Below are positions 9,557 to 17,403 of a stretch of DNA of 64,000 nucleotides, one piece after another. This stretch comes from Aliidongia dinghuensis. Its GTDB lineage: Bacteria; Pseudomonadota; Alphaproteobacteria; ATCC43930; CGMCC-115725. Within the stretch, counting starts at the first letter, position 1; every line of letters begins with the position of its first letter. The notes beneath the pieces were generated by a model. It did not search any database, was not told the DNA's origin, and saw only the letters and a program-made list of their open reading frames with translations. The position numbers and the translations under genes are program-made. The stretch spans positions 62,001 to 126,000 of the forward strand of contig NZ_BMJQ01000015.1 in the NCBI RefSeq assembly GCF_014643535.1, in the 5' to 3' direction.

Positions 9557-11706
9557 ACGCATCGCCCCCGGCGCGCACCGAGCCGGCCGGCGTCGCGCAG
9601 ATGGGGCCGGTGTCCCTACCGCCCCTGCGAGAAGATCTGAAGCTGCTGCCGGGCGCGTCGACCGCCGACGGCAGCCCAACCTGGACGCTGCATGACCCGG
9701 CGCGCCATCGCTTTATCCGCATCGGCTGGTTGGAATTCGAGATCCTGGCGCGCTGGGGCCTGGGCCAGAGCGAGGCTGTAGCGCAATCGATCTGTGCCGA
9801 AACGACGATCCGGGCGACCCAGAACGACGTGCTGGACGTGCTGCGTTTCGCCCATAAGGCCGGGCTGCTGATCCCGCTAGGCCAGAAGAGCATCGACCGC
9901 CTGATTGGCGAGATCGACGGCCAGAAACTGTCGGCCTCGAGCTGGCTGCTCAAGAACTACCTGTTCATCAAGATCCGCCTGGTCAATCCCGACCGGTTCC
10001 TGGGCGCCGTGCTGCCGTTCGTCCGCTGGATGTTCACGCCCGGCTTCGCGGTGACGCTGGGCCTGCTTGCGGTGCTGGGCTTCTATCTGATCGGCCGGCA
10101 ATGGGAGGCCTATACCCACAGCCTGCTGCATCTGTTTTCGCTCGAAGGCGCATTCGAGGTCGGCGTGGCGCTGTCCGCCGCCAAGGTGATCCACGAGCTG
10201 GGTCACGGGCTGATGAGCAAGCGGTTCGGCTGTCGCGTGCCGGCGATGGGTGTCGCCTTGCTGGTCATGTGGCCGGTGCTGTGGACCGATACCAACGACG
10301 CCTGGCGCCTGACCGACCGGCGCAGGCGGCTGGCGATCGATGCCGCCGGCATGCTGGCCGAGATCATGCTGGCGGTCGTGGCCTCACTCGCCTGGTCGGT
10401 GCTGCCGGACGGGCCGATCCGGACCGGCGCCTTTCTGCTGTCAAGCTCGACCTGGGTGCTGACCGTGCTGATCAACGTCAATCCGCTGATGCGCTTTGAC
10501 GGCTATTTCCTGCTGTCCGACCTGATCGACGTCCCGAATCTGCAGGAGCGCGGCTTCGCCATCGGTCGCTGGTGGTTGCGCGAGCGGCTGTTCGGCCTGG
10601 GCGTACCGGTCCCTGAGAAATTTCCACGGCACAAGCAGCGCATCCTGACGATCTACGCGCTGTCGGCGCTGGTCTATCGCTTCTCGCTGTTCCTGGGTAT
10701 CGCCGTCGTCGTCTATCACATGGCGTTCAAGGCGCTCGGCCTGTTCCTGTTCGGCGTCGAGATCTGGTGGTTCATCGCACGACCGATCCTGGGCGAGTTG
10801 TGCGTCTGGAAGGATGCCTTGAAGACCGTTCGAATGAACCGGCGGCTGGTCACGACGGTCGCCATCGCCGGTCTGGCGTCGCTGCTGCTGGTTCTGCCTT
10901 GGCGCAGCGACTTGACCGCACCCGCCCTGTTGCGCGCCGAGCATCAGACCGTCCTTTACGCGGCCGAACCCGGGCAACTGGCCAAGCTTGTCCATAACGG
11001 CGACCGGGTTGCCGAGGGCGATACGATCTTCGTGCTGCAATCGCCGACCATCGCGTTCCACAAGGCCTCGGCCGAGGCGGCGCTCGCCGGCATCGAAGCG
11101 CGTATGAAAGGTCAGGCGTTCGACCCCGAAGAGGCGGCCTCGCTGGGTGTGGGTTGGCAGGAACTGCAAGGGGCCGTGGCGACATTGGACCAGGTCAAGG
11201 CGCAGGAAGCGGTCCTGACCCTGCGCGCGCCCTTCACCGGCACCATCACGGACGTACCGCCGACGCTGCGGCTGGGGGAATGGCTGCAGCGGCGCGAGGC
11301 GCTCGGCATGCTGGTGGATCCGTCGAAGATGATGGTCGAGGCCTATGTCGGCGAGGCCGATCTGGCCCGCATCCATCCTGGTGCCGACGCGAAATTCTAT
11401 CCGGAAAACGGAGACGATCCGGTCGAGCTGACGGTGGCCAGCGTCGCCACCGCCTCGGTCCGCGTGCTGGATACGATCGATCTCGCCTCGATCTATGGCG
11501 GCGGCATCGCCGTGCGCAAGGACACTGCCAACAAGCTGCAGCCCGAAAGCGCGATCTATCGGGCCGTCCTGACGCCGAAGCAACCGGGCCCGGGTCTGCC
11601 GAAACGCCTGCGCGGCACCGTCAATATCGACGCCGACCGCACCAGCCTGATCGCCCGCCTCTATCGTCGGGCCATGTCCGTAATAATCCGCGAAGGCGGG
11701 CTCTAG
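9541..11706 (+). CDS. M50 (site-2 protease)-like membrane protein with C-terminal HlyD-type lipoyl domain
   Basis: 721 residues, from the ATG at 9541 next to a GGGGCGGGA stretch; an in-frame ATG lies at 9601. The N-terminal 115 residues look like a PqqD-type winged helix, as in peptide zinc-metalloprotease-like proteins. The membrane core has the zinc motif HELGH (H218, E219, H222) and a matching NPLMRFDG with D320, so an active M50 metalloprotease centre is plausible. After the last span (about 438-456) come a lipoyl/HlyD-like region (AAEPGQLAKLVHNGDRVAEG; later LRAPFTGTITDVP) and a barrel domain. With the TolC protein and two adaptors it could form an envelope complex in place of an ABC or RND pump. 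Whether it cleaves, matures or moves the adhesin is unknown. Confidence 0.85.
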   Translation: MAVALDASPPARTEPAGVAQMGPVSLPPLREDLKLLPGASTADGSPTWTLHDPARHRFIRIGWLEFEILARWGLGQSEAVAQSICAETTIRATQNDVLDVLRFAHKAGLLIPLGQKSIDRLIGEIDGQKLSASSWLLKNYLFIKIRLVNPDRFLGAVLPFVRWMFTPGFAVTLGLLAVLGFYLIGRQWEAYTHSLLHLFSLEGAFEVGVALSAAKVIHELGHGLMSKRFGCRVPAMGVALLVMWPVLWTDTNDAWRLTDRRRRLAIDAAGMLAEIMLAVVASLAWSVLPDGPIRTGAFLLSSSTWVLTVLINVNPLMRFDGYFLLSDLIDVPNLQERGFAIGRWWLRERLFGLGVPVPEKFPRHKQRILTIYALSALVYRFSLFLGIAVVVYHMAFKALGLFLFGVEIWWFIARPILGELCVWKDALKTVRMNRRLVTTVAIAGLASLLLVLPWRSDLTAPALLRAEHQTVLYAAEPGQLAKLVHNGDRVAEGDTIFVLQSPTIAFHKASAEAALAGIEARMKGQAFDPEEAASLGVGWQELQGAVATLDQVKAQEAVLTLRAPFTGTITDVPPTLRLGEWLQRREALGMLVDPSKMMVEAYVGEADLARIHPGADAKFYPENGDDPVELTVASVATASVRVLDTIDLASIYGGGIAVRKDTANKLQPESAIYRAVLTPKQPGPGLPKRLRGTVNIDADRTSLIARLYRRAMSVIIREGGL

Positions 11707-12160
11707 CTTTCCCGCTCGCCATTCGATGGCCGGGCTTGCTCCTAACTTATTGGCCTGGCGCGAACTCTTGTCGTTCGGATGATTCCGCCCGAACGGAAAG
11801 CGCGCCGGCTCAAAAGCTGAGAATCACCCTCGTGAACTCATAGGAATTTTCGGTCCATATCGACACCGGACCGCTCCTGTGTCCGCTCGATCACGATGCG
11901 ATGGGCGATGACCTCGGCCTGCAACCCCGGCCAGCTGGCCGCCCGATGAAGCAACAGAGTTCCGGCCGAGGCCGGTCCAAGCTCGGGAGCAAGCTCACAC
12001 CAATGCAAATCGGCGCGGGGTCCCGGCGCCGCGCCGCTTCACAAGTGGCCGGTTGCTGAGCGCACCAGGGGGCCTCGCGTGTGAATTGAGCCCCCAAGAA
12101 CCCTTGCAAGCAACGGCCGGCAAGCCAAAATAGCGCCACCTCATGGAAAGGCCCCCGCAC
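11707..12160. other. Intergenic region after the exporter cluster
   Basis: About 450 bp with no convincing coding sequence on either strand. Open frames here lack ribosome sites and have no recognisable motifs. No strong hairpin with a T-run was seen after the M50-like gene. Confidence 0.6.
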
Positions 12161-12535
12161 ATGGCTGGTCCCAGCAGCACGTCAAAAGATTCCCCGACGC
12201 AACAGGCCATCACTCCCGCGGCCAAGCCGGGCGTCGCCCTACCCCCAGGGCTGAAGGGCGGCATCGAAACCCTCTCGGGTGTGTCGATGGCCGACGTCAC
12301 GGTGCATTACAACTCGCCCCTGCCGGCCGCTTTGAACGCCCATGCCTTCGCGCGGGGGACCGAAATCCATGTCGCCCCTGGCCAGGAACGGCACCTGGCC
12401 CACGAGGCCTGGCATATCGTTCAGCAGAAGCAGGGCGCCATCAAGCCCCGGCTCCATGCCAACAGCGACGCGGATCTCTCGAAGGAAGCGGATGTGATGG
12501 GCGCCAAGGCCGTAACCTTGGGCGACCGACTCTAG
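12161..12535 (+). CDS. Small DUF4157 (eCIS-core-type) metallopeptidase-like protein
   Basis: 124 residues from ATG 12161, preceded by a GGAAAGG ribosome site; an upstream in-frame ATG at 12143 has none. The fold signature of DUF4157 is clear: GxxxxxGVSMADVTVHYNS, then a hydrophobic stretch leading to HLAHEAWHIVQQKQG. This contains a full HEXXH zinc motif (H81, E82, H85), and a downstream SKEADVMG supplies the usual third-ligand glutamate (E109). In larger proteins this domain occurs with extracellular contractile injection and polymorphic-toxin systems. Here it stands alone, with a Pro/Ser/Thr-rich N-terminus and no signal peptide. No eCIS genes are in view, so its partner is unknown. Confidence 0.72.
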   Translation: MAGPSSTSKDSPTQQAITPAAKPGVALPPGLKGGIETLSGVSMADVTVHYNSPLPAALNAHAFARGTEIHVAPGQERHLAHEAWHIVQQKQGAIKPRLHANSDADLSKEADVMGAKAVTLGDRL

Positions 12536-12556
12536 ATCCCGCCCCTGATTTAAGCC

Positions 12557-12826
12557 GTGAACAGACAAGCGCGTCGGCACGCCGCAGCGGGAGCTAGACG
12601 ATCTGCTCGGAAGGGCGGACCGCCGACCGCCTGTCTTGCCTGCGGGATCGACTTCCCGACCCGGCTGGCCTACCTCCGCCACGTCACCAACGACCACGGC
12701 ATCGCGCGGAGGCATCCCAGTTCCCCGTCGCCACGATTCCGGATCGTTGGGCGCAACCCAAATTGGCTAGCGTACTGCCGCCGTCCGGCCGCGCTCAGAT
12801 CTCCAATTGTCGCCCGATCTCGATGA
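12557..12826 (+). CDS. Possible small protein with a C2H2 zinc-finger motif
   Basis: 89 residues from a GTG start, 21 bp after the DUF4157 gene on the same strand. Residues 26-47 read C-x2-C-x12-H-x4-H (CLACGIDFPTRLAYLRHVTN, then DH), the exact spacing of a classical C2H2 finger. The rest is Arg/Pro-rich and low complexity. The bacterial Ros/MucR zinc fingers have a different spacing. No strong ribosome site was seen, so translation is uncertain; the motif may be chance in an Arg-rich frame. Confidence 0.35.
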   Translation: MNRQARRHAAAGARRSARKGGPPTACLACGIDFPTRLAYLRHVTNDHGIARRHPSSPSPRFRIVGRNPNWLAYCRRPAALRSPIVARSR

Positions 12827-13077
12827 GTGCGAGCGAGAAATTAAAATATAGACCGACCTGGCCTTGTATTTCGAGAGCTCATCGGCGAGACAACGGCCGA
12901 GGGCAAGGCCACGCCTCAGTGTCATGAGCGGCAATTATTTATCGACAATTAACACTTTCTCGCCGATAACAGTCGATGGGAGGATGATCAGAAGAATATT
13001 CTGTCGCCTTGCCCGCTGGTTCCCAAAGCGCTGACTGAATTGCCATTTCGGCTGCGCACGCCAAGGCTTGTTCATAC

Positions 13078-14109
13078 ATGTTGAGTTCCCAGTCCGGCGC
13101 CGAGATTTCGGCGGCGGGTGACGCGTCCCGAGCGTTGCGGCAAGTCGTTGCGCCCTATGCCAAGCCGGAAACCAGGCGCGGCATCCTGCAACTGCTGAAT
13201 ACCGGCCTCCCGTTCCTGGCCCTCATGGCGGTCATGTTCCGGGTCCTTGAATACAGCTCGGCGGCGGCGCTGGCGCTGGTGCCCGCGGCAGCCGTGCTCC
13301 TGGTCCGCCTGTTCATCATCCAGCACGATTGCGGGCACGCCTCGTTCTTCGCGCCGCGCTGGGCGAATGACCTGCTCGGCCGGGTTCTGGGCGTGCTGAC
13401 CCTGACGCCGTACGAATACTGGCGCAGGAGCCACGCGACCCACCACGCCACGTCCGGCAATTTGGACCGGCGCGGTGTCGGCGACATCACGACCCTTACC
13501 GTGCGCGAGTATCTCGCTCTTTCGCGGTCTCGCCGCTTCGCTTATCGGCTCTATCGGCATCCGCTCGTGATGTTCGGGGTGGGACCCACCTACCAGTTCC
13601 TGATCCGCCACCGCATCCCCGATGGCCATCCGCGTCGGCAGTTCCGGGAGTGGTGCAGCGTGTTCGGCACCAATGCGGCCATCGCGGCGGTCGTCGGCGC
13701 GGCGGCGCTGACAATCGGGCTGAAGCCGCTCCTGCTCGGCTATCTGCCGGTCATCCTGCTGGCCGCCACGATCGGCATGTGGCTGTTCTACGTCCAGCAC
13801 CAGTTCGAGGACACCTACTGGGAGACCTCGGCGCGCTGGAACTACCAGGCGGCGGCGCTGGAAGGATGTTCCTTCTATGACCTGCCGAGCGTGCTGCACT
13901 GGATGACGGGATATATCGGCTTCCACCACATCCATCATCTCTCGAGCCGGGTCCCGAACTATCGCCTGCGCGAATGCCACGAGCGGAACCCCGAACTCCA
14001 TGCGGCCAAACGCGTCACTCTCCGGGACAGCCTGAAATGCACGCGCTTGGCGCTGTGGGACGAGGACGCCCGCAAGCTCGTGGGATTTGGCCAGGCCCGA
14101 GGTGCCTGA
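13078..14109 (+). CDS. Membrane fatty-acid desaturase (DesA/delta-12-like)
   Basis: 343 residues. All three histidine boxes of the membrane di-iron desaturase family are present: HDCGH (83-87), HATHH (119-123) and HHIHH (283-287). Two pairs of membrane spans separate them (about 42-80 and 195-235). The VQHQFED motif after the third hydrophobic block is typical of acyl-lipid omega-6/delta-12 desaturases. It introduces a cis double bond into membrane acyl chains, raising fluidity. The 250-bp upstream region is AT-rich compared with the rest of the window and probably carries its promoter. A CspA-type gene lies 240 bp downstream, consistent with a shared cold response (inference). The exact regiospecificity cannot be read from the sequence. 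Confidence 0.88.
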   Translation: MLSSQSGAEISAAGDASRALRQVVAPYAKPETRRGILQLLNTGLPFLALMAVMFRVLEYSSAAALALVPAAAVLLVRLFIIQHDCGHASFFAPRWANDLLGRVLGVLTLTPYEYWRRSHATHHATSGNLDRRGVGDITTLTVREYLALSRSRRFAYRLYRHPLVMFGVGPTYQFLIRHRIPDGHPRRQFREWCSVFGTNAAIAAVVGAAALTIGLKPLLLGYLPVILLAATIGMWLFYVQHQFEDTYWETSARWNYQAAALEGCSFYDLPSVLHWMTGYIGFHHIHHLSSRVPNYRLRECHERNPELHAAKRVTLRDSLKCTRLALWDEDARKLVGFGQARGA

Positions 14110-14352
14110 ATAAATTCGACGAGCCCTCGCCGCTCGCACGACGATCGCCCAGGAGCGACTGGACGCCGCGACGGCCCGTGCCGCCATGCCGGTCGTGCCG
14201 CCGCGGCGAAAGACGGCGAGCGAATGCCTGTCGTATCGATTCAAGCTTGATGTCCGACTGTGGACCCGGGCTAGATCATCTCTCATATTGCTCGGATCGG
14301 GAGCGCCCGACGCTCAGTGCGCGGGAACGCCACCCAAAACAGGAAGAAGCAG

Positions 14353-14562
14353 ATGGCCAACGGCACCGTGAAGTGGTTCAACTCGACGAAGGGTTACGGG
14401 TTCATCCAGCCGGACAGTGGCGGGGCCGACGTGTTCGTCCATATCAGCGCGGTCGAGCGTTCGGGCCTGAACGGCCTGAACGACGGGCAGAAGGTGTCGT
14501 TCGACGAGGAGCGCGACCCCAAGAAGGGCAAGACCTCGGCGGTGAACCTCAAGCTTCTCTGA
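14353..14562 (+). CDS. cspA: Cold-shock protein (CspA family)
   Basis: 69 residues from the ATG at 14353 with an AGGAAGAAG ribosome site 3-11 bases upstream. It is a single OB-fold cold-shock domain with both nucleic-acid-binding motifs intact: RNP1 as KGYGFIQP and RNP2 as VFVHISA. It binds single-stranded RNA/DNA and keeps mRNA unstructured. Length and motifs are those of the alphaproteobacterial CspA type. The 240-bp leader between the desaturase stop and this start has no gene and could contain the long 5' UTR often seen for cold-shock genes, though no defined RNA element was recognised. Confidence 0.93.
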   Translation: MANGTVKWFNSTKGYGFIQPDSGGADVFVHISAVERSGLNGLNDGQKVSFDEERDPKKGKTSAVNLKLL

Positions 14563-15010
14563 GCTTCGCGACGACATCGGGCGCATGCCCGGGCACGCAG
14601 CTCAGGAATTTGCCCTCTCGGGTATCCGGTCCGTCATGTTCCAGGCTGGTCGTCGATGGCGTTCGGCGACAACTGGGCGGGCCGCGAGCGGGAGACCGCG
14701 GCGCCCTCTTCGGCAAGGCGTTCCGGCACCGCCGCTGATAACGCGTCCCTGACTTTGTGACGGCACCGCTGGGACGCCTGCGGCGGGTCGCCCGATGGCA
14801 GCCGAGCGCTGACCAGCGCCGCTCGCAGCGCGATTTCGCGGGACACCGATCAAGGCGTTAAACTACGGAACCCAGCGAGGCGATCGGCAGGGTCCCGACG
14901 GCCGATATGCAGGTCGCACACCGCGGCGGGCGTCCTCGGGAGAAACGCCGAGCTCCACCATGCTCGGGGTAGCAACGGACCCGCTTTCGGTCCTGGACGG
15001 GGAGAGAGCG
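14563..15010. other. Intergenic region after cspA
   Basis: About 450 bp. A short CGGGC-GCAT-GCCCG hairpin lies at about 14578-14591 just after cspA but has no T-run. No coding sequence with a credible ribosome site was found on either strand. Confidence 0.5.
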
Positions 15011-15217
15011 ATGGACGAAGACCGGCTCAACATGGAAATACGCAAGTTTCTCAAGATCGTCGGCATCACGTCGCAACGTGAGATCGAACTCGCGATCCGC
15101 CGGGCGATCGCAACCGGCCAGATCACGGGCAGCGAAACGCTTTCCGCCACGATGGTACTGACCATTCCCGCGATCGGTCTTGCGCACCAGATTGACGGCA
15201 CGCTCGGACTCGCGTGA
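15011..15217 (+). CDS. DUF6494-family small protein
   Basis: 68 residues from ATG 15011, chosen over an upstream ATG at 14960 because GGAGAG sits directly before it and the family begins with the M-D/N-E-D-x-L-N-x-x-I-R-K-F pattern seen here. The body (FLKIVGITSQREIELAIRRA, then a GLAHQIDGTL tail) matches the DUF6494 pattern of an N-terminal helical part and a C-terminal beta part. The function of the family is unknown. It stands alone on the plus strand. Confidence 0.75.
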   Translation: MDEDRLNMEIRKFLKIVGITSQREIELAIRRAIATGQITGSETLSATMVLTIPAIGLAHQIDGTLGLA

Positions 15218-15351
15218 AGCGGTCGTCCGCCGCCCTCGTGGCTGCGCAGCGGCAGAAAAGCGACGTTACGCGGGCTGGCCACATCAGTGGGCGTTTTGGC
15301 GTCTGACGCTTGGCCTGTGGCACCGTGAAATTGCGGTGGGCGACTCGCAGT

Positions 15352-15486
15352 GAAGCGAGCGCTTGCCTATCTCACTGTAAGAGCGCCGCGCTGGGTGAGG
15401 ATGCCGAGCGAGTAGACCAACCCCTTGAAGTCCGGGGAATCCAAGGGTCCCCGGCACTCGTCGTCATCGGCAGCTACCGGGTGTAA
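15352..15486 (+). pseudogene. Decayed copy of the small ORF at 16846-17028
   Basis: Read on the plus strand, this stretch ends in RVDQPLEVRGIQGS-PALVVIGSYRV-stop. It is clearly related to the end of the minus-strand ORF at 16846-17028 (RVDRRLYVRGMKGA-AALVAIASYRV-stop). Upstream, similarity switches frame (EASA in one frame, LAYLTVRAPR in the next), so the copy appears frameshifted, and no start codon with a ribosome site was seen. Similarity continues past the stop codon into non-coding DNA, showing a duplicated segment rather than convergent sequence. Confidence 0.55.
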
Positions 15487-15524
15487 CGCCCCGGCGCGCA
15501 TTGGGGATCGGGAGGCGCGAACCG
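15469..15524 (+). repeat. Inverted duplicated segment, copy A
   Basis: About 55 bp matching the reverse complement of 16808-16863, with a long identical core (GTAACGCCCCGGCGCGCAT) and scattered mismatches elsewhere. It spans the last codons and the 3' flank of the decayed ORF. Confidence 0.75.
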
Positions 15525-15655
15525 TCATCGGGACGGATGCCCGGTCACCGCATCGCCGGCGGTGCGGCTTGGCCTGCCGAAGCCACCGACGCTGGTGGAC
15601 GGGACGCGCTTGAAGGGCCCGGGTGCGCTGCTGCCGACGGCCGTCCAGCGACGCT

Positions 15656-16012
15656 TCAGCAGGTCACGTGGATCAGCCCGACCTTGTGGCCCCGGCTTCG
15701 GTTGAACGATTTGATCGCCTCCGGCGTCGGCTGCAACGTGACCTTGCACCCCTTCTTCTTGAAGAAGTCGCTGGCTTCCGGGGACAGATGCACATTGCCC
15801 GCATGGCCGGCGCCGATGACGAGGAGGTCGCAGCCCTTCTCGAAGACGAACTTGGCCTCGTCTTTCGAGATGACGTGCGACGTCCCGTAGTACTTCTTCG
15901 ACAGCTTCTTCTTGCGCTTTTCCACGGCGCCGGAGAGACGGATGATCACATCGTGGCCGTAGCTCTTTCCGTCTATCGTGACGGCGCCGAACTCGCTGCC
16001 GTCGATCTTCAT
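15656..16012 (-). CDS. Mth938-like domain protein (DUF498 / NDUFAF3-type fold)
   Basis: 118 residues with a strong ribosome site (GGAGGG) upstream of the ATG. The single domain matches the Mth938 family throughout: a start like EFGAVTIDGKSYGHDVIIRL, a Lys-rich KRKKKLSKKYYGTSHV segment, a central DLLVIGAGHAGNVHLS loop, and TPEAI near the end. The domain occurs alone or fused and its eukaryotic relative NDUFAF3 assists complex I assembly; the bacterial role is not established. The protein is notably lysine-rich for this arginine-preferring genome, a possible sign of transfer. It sits between the two halves of an inverted duplication. Confidence 0.82.
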   Translation of the reverse strand: MKIDGSEFGAVTIDGKSYGHDVIIRLSGAVEKRKKKLSKKYYGTSHVISKDEAKFVFEKGCDLLVIGAGHAGNVHLSPEASDFFKKKGCKVTLQPTPEAIKSFNRSRGHKVGLIHVTC

Positions 16013-16362
16013 GGCCCTACCCTCCGCTTGCCGATGCGACTGGACGACGGGGCGCGGCGAAAGCGGGCTTCGCCCTGCCCCGCTCGTCGCAGGAAGTCAG
16101 TGCCGGGTGAGGAGCCGCAGCGGCTTCCTGATTGTTGTCATGTGGGCTCGGGGCGCCCTCGGATCCACTGCTCGGTCGGCCTATTCACTCGCTCCACAGG
16201 GGCGTGACCGCATAAGCAGGCGCCTCGGCCTGTTCCGGAGCATTATTGGGTGGGGATTCGAGGTCGCCGGATCCGGCATTTGATCGTCTGGGCTGAAAGC
16301 CTACACCGCCAAGGCGGCAACACGCGGCCGCCCCGGCGGCCCATCACCGAAGCGGAATAAAT
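16013..16362. other. Intergenic region
   Basis: 350 bp between two minus-strand genes. It should hold the promoter of the Mth938-like gene at its left end. No other structure was recognised. Confidence 0.4.
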
Positions 16363-16758
16363 TCAAGCGAGGCCGACTTCAAGGGGAGCAGGCCAGGCGA
16401 AAGACTCAGGCGACCAGCGATATCGGGGCGCCGAAGGCGACATTGCCATGCGTAGATTTTGGCGCGTCCGGTGCAGGACAGCGAGAACCGTCGCATGCGT
16501 CGTGGCGGGATGGTCGTTGAACGCGTCGATGCTTTCGTAGCGTCCCCCCGTCACCTGCGCGACGGCCTGGAGAATGGGCGCTTCGAGTGCCGGCGCGGCA
16601 TCTTCCGCCCACAGCGCGCCCCAAAGGCATCGTCGTCCGTCGCTGGAGAGCGCGAAGAACTTGCACCAGCGGTCTTCGGTCGCGATCAACGCGATGACCT
16701 TGTCCAGCTTCTCGAGCGCGTTGTTCCGCTCGCAAAACCGATCGTCATCGACGGGCAT
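16363..16758 (-). CDS. DUF6197-like hypothetical protein
   Basis: 131 residues starting at the ATG with a GGAGGAA ribosome site 5 bases upstream. The sequence has an N-terminal helix (NNALEKLDKVIALI), a Trp/Cys segment (DRWCKFFALSSDGRRCLWGA) and a C-terminal SIDAFNDHPATTHATVLAVL. The FND...TH-x-x-VL ending with a preceding WC-x-GAL-type core is the DUF6197 pattern. The function is unknown. The C-terminal 25 residues are Pro/Trp-rich. Confidence 0.65.
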   Translation of the reverse strand: MPVDDDRFCERNNALEKLDKVIALIATEDRWCKFFALSSDGRRCLWGALWAEDAAPALEAPILQAVAQVTGGRYESIDAFNDHPATTHATVLAVLHRTRQNLRMAMSPSAPRYRWSPESFAWPAPLEVGLA

Positions 16759-16807
16759 GGCTTCCTCCGTGACCTCGCGGCACCCGTCAGGGGAGCTGGG
16801 AGTTCGG

Positions 16808-16863
16808 CGGTTCGCGCTTCCCAATAGCCCATGCGCGCCGGGGCGTTACACGCGGTAGCTAGC
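16808..16863 (-). repeat. Inverted duplicated segment, copy B
   Basis: Inverted copy of 15469-15524. It covers the last codons (IASYRV) and 3' flank of the intact small ORF 16846-17028 and lies just upstream of the DUF6197-like gene. Confidence 0.75.
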
Positions 16864-17028
16864 GATGGCAACGAGTGCCGCGGCCCCCTTCATTCCACGG
16901 ACGTACAGGCGCCGGTCCACTCGCTTGGGGCGCTCTATCAATAGATATGCAGACGCTCCCTCCAAAGCGAGGTCTCCCAGATACGACATCGCTACGGGGA
17001 TGGCCCCTTGCGCTATGGACTGCTTCAC
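16846..17028 (-). CDS. Small hypothetical protein with a decayed paralogue nearby
   Basis: 60 residues from a GTG placed 4 bp after the stop of the preceding minus-strand ORF; a longer version from ATG 17103 would overlap that ORF by about 70 bp. It contains a hydrophobic stretch (GAIPVAMSYLGDLALEGA), a basic middle (ERPKRVDRRLYVRG) and a hydrophobic end (GAAALVAIASYRV). The C-terminal 25 residues are preserved in the decayed copy at 15352-15486, which supports a real coding sequence. No family recognised. Confidence 0.5.
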   Translation of the reverse strand: MKQSIAQGAIPVAMSYLGDLALEGASAYLLIERPKRVDRRLYVRGMKGAAALVAIASYRV

Positions 17029-17032
17029 AGCG

Positions 17033-17275
17033 TCAGTCCAAGTCCGCCTCGGCCGTCGACGAAACTCGTTTGGGGGTGAACAGGCGTGGATCTGCCAAGG
17101 CATTGACGACGACCGTCTTGATTTCCGTACGATCGGAGATATTCACCAGCCTCGCGTATTCCCTTCCGTCGATCCCCATGTAGATATCCGCGACCCGCCA
17201 ATATCCAGAGCGCCCATGAACGCTGCTGCTTGCCGGACGAAAAACCTGGCCGACCCTGAATGTCTTATTCCTCAT
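17033..17275 (-). CDS. Small hypothetical protein
   Basis: 80 residues if started at ATG 17275; the frame is open to an ATG at 17377. The core has alternating hydrophobic and polar residues (GYWRVADIYMGIDGREYARL, then ISDRTEIKTVVVNALADPRL), suggesting a small beta-rich fold. It ends 4 bp before the next small ORF, like a two-gene operon, and is divergent from the HTH-helicase pair. No family recognised. Confidence 0.5.
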   Translation of the reverse strand: MRNKTFRVGQVFRPASSSVHGRSGYWRVADIYMGIDGREYARLVNISDRTEIKTVVVNALADPRLFTPKRVSSTAEADLD

Positions 17276-17403
17276 ACGGGGCGATTCATTTCTTTGACTC
17301 GGTCGAAACTGGAAATCGAAATATAAAGCCCGTTCCTCGCGGCGTGTAATTCGACTATTCGTAACAAGTGCTCGCATGCCTTCAAAGAAAACGCTCCCAC
17401 AGC

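Noticed and set aside
14602..14853. Minus-strand 83-residue open frame
   Set aside because: Arg/Gly/Ala-rich, no ribosome site and no recognisable fold.
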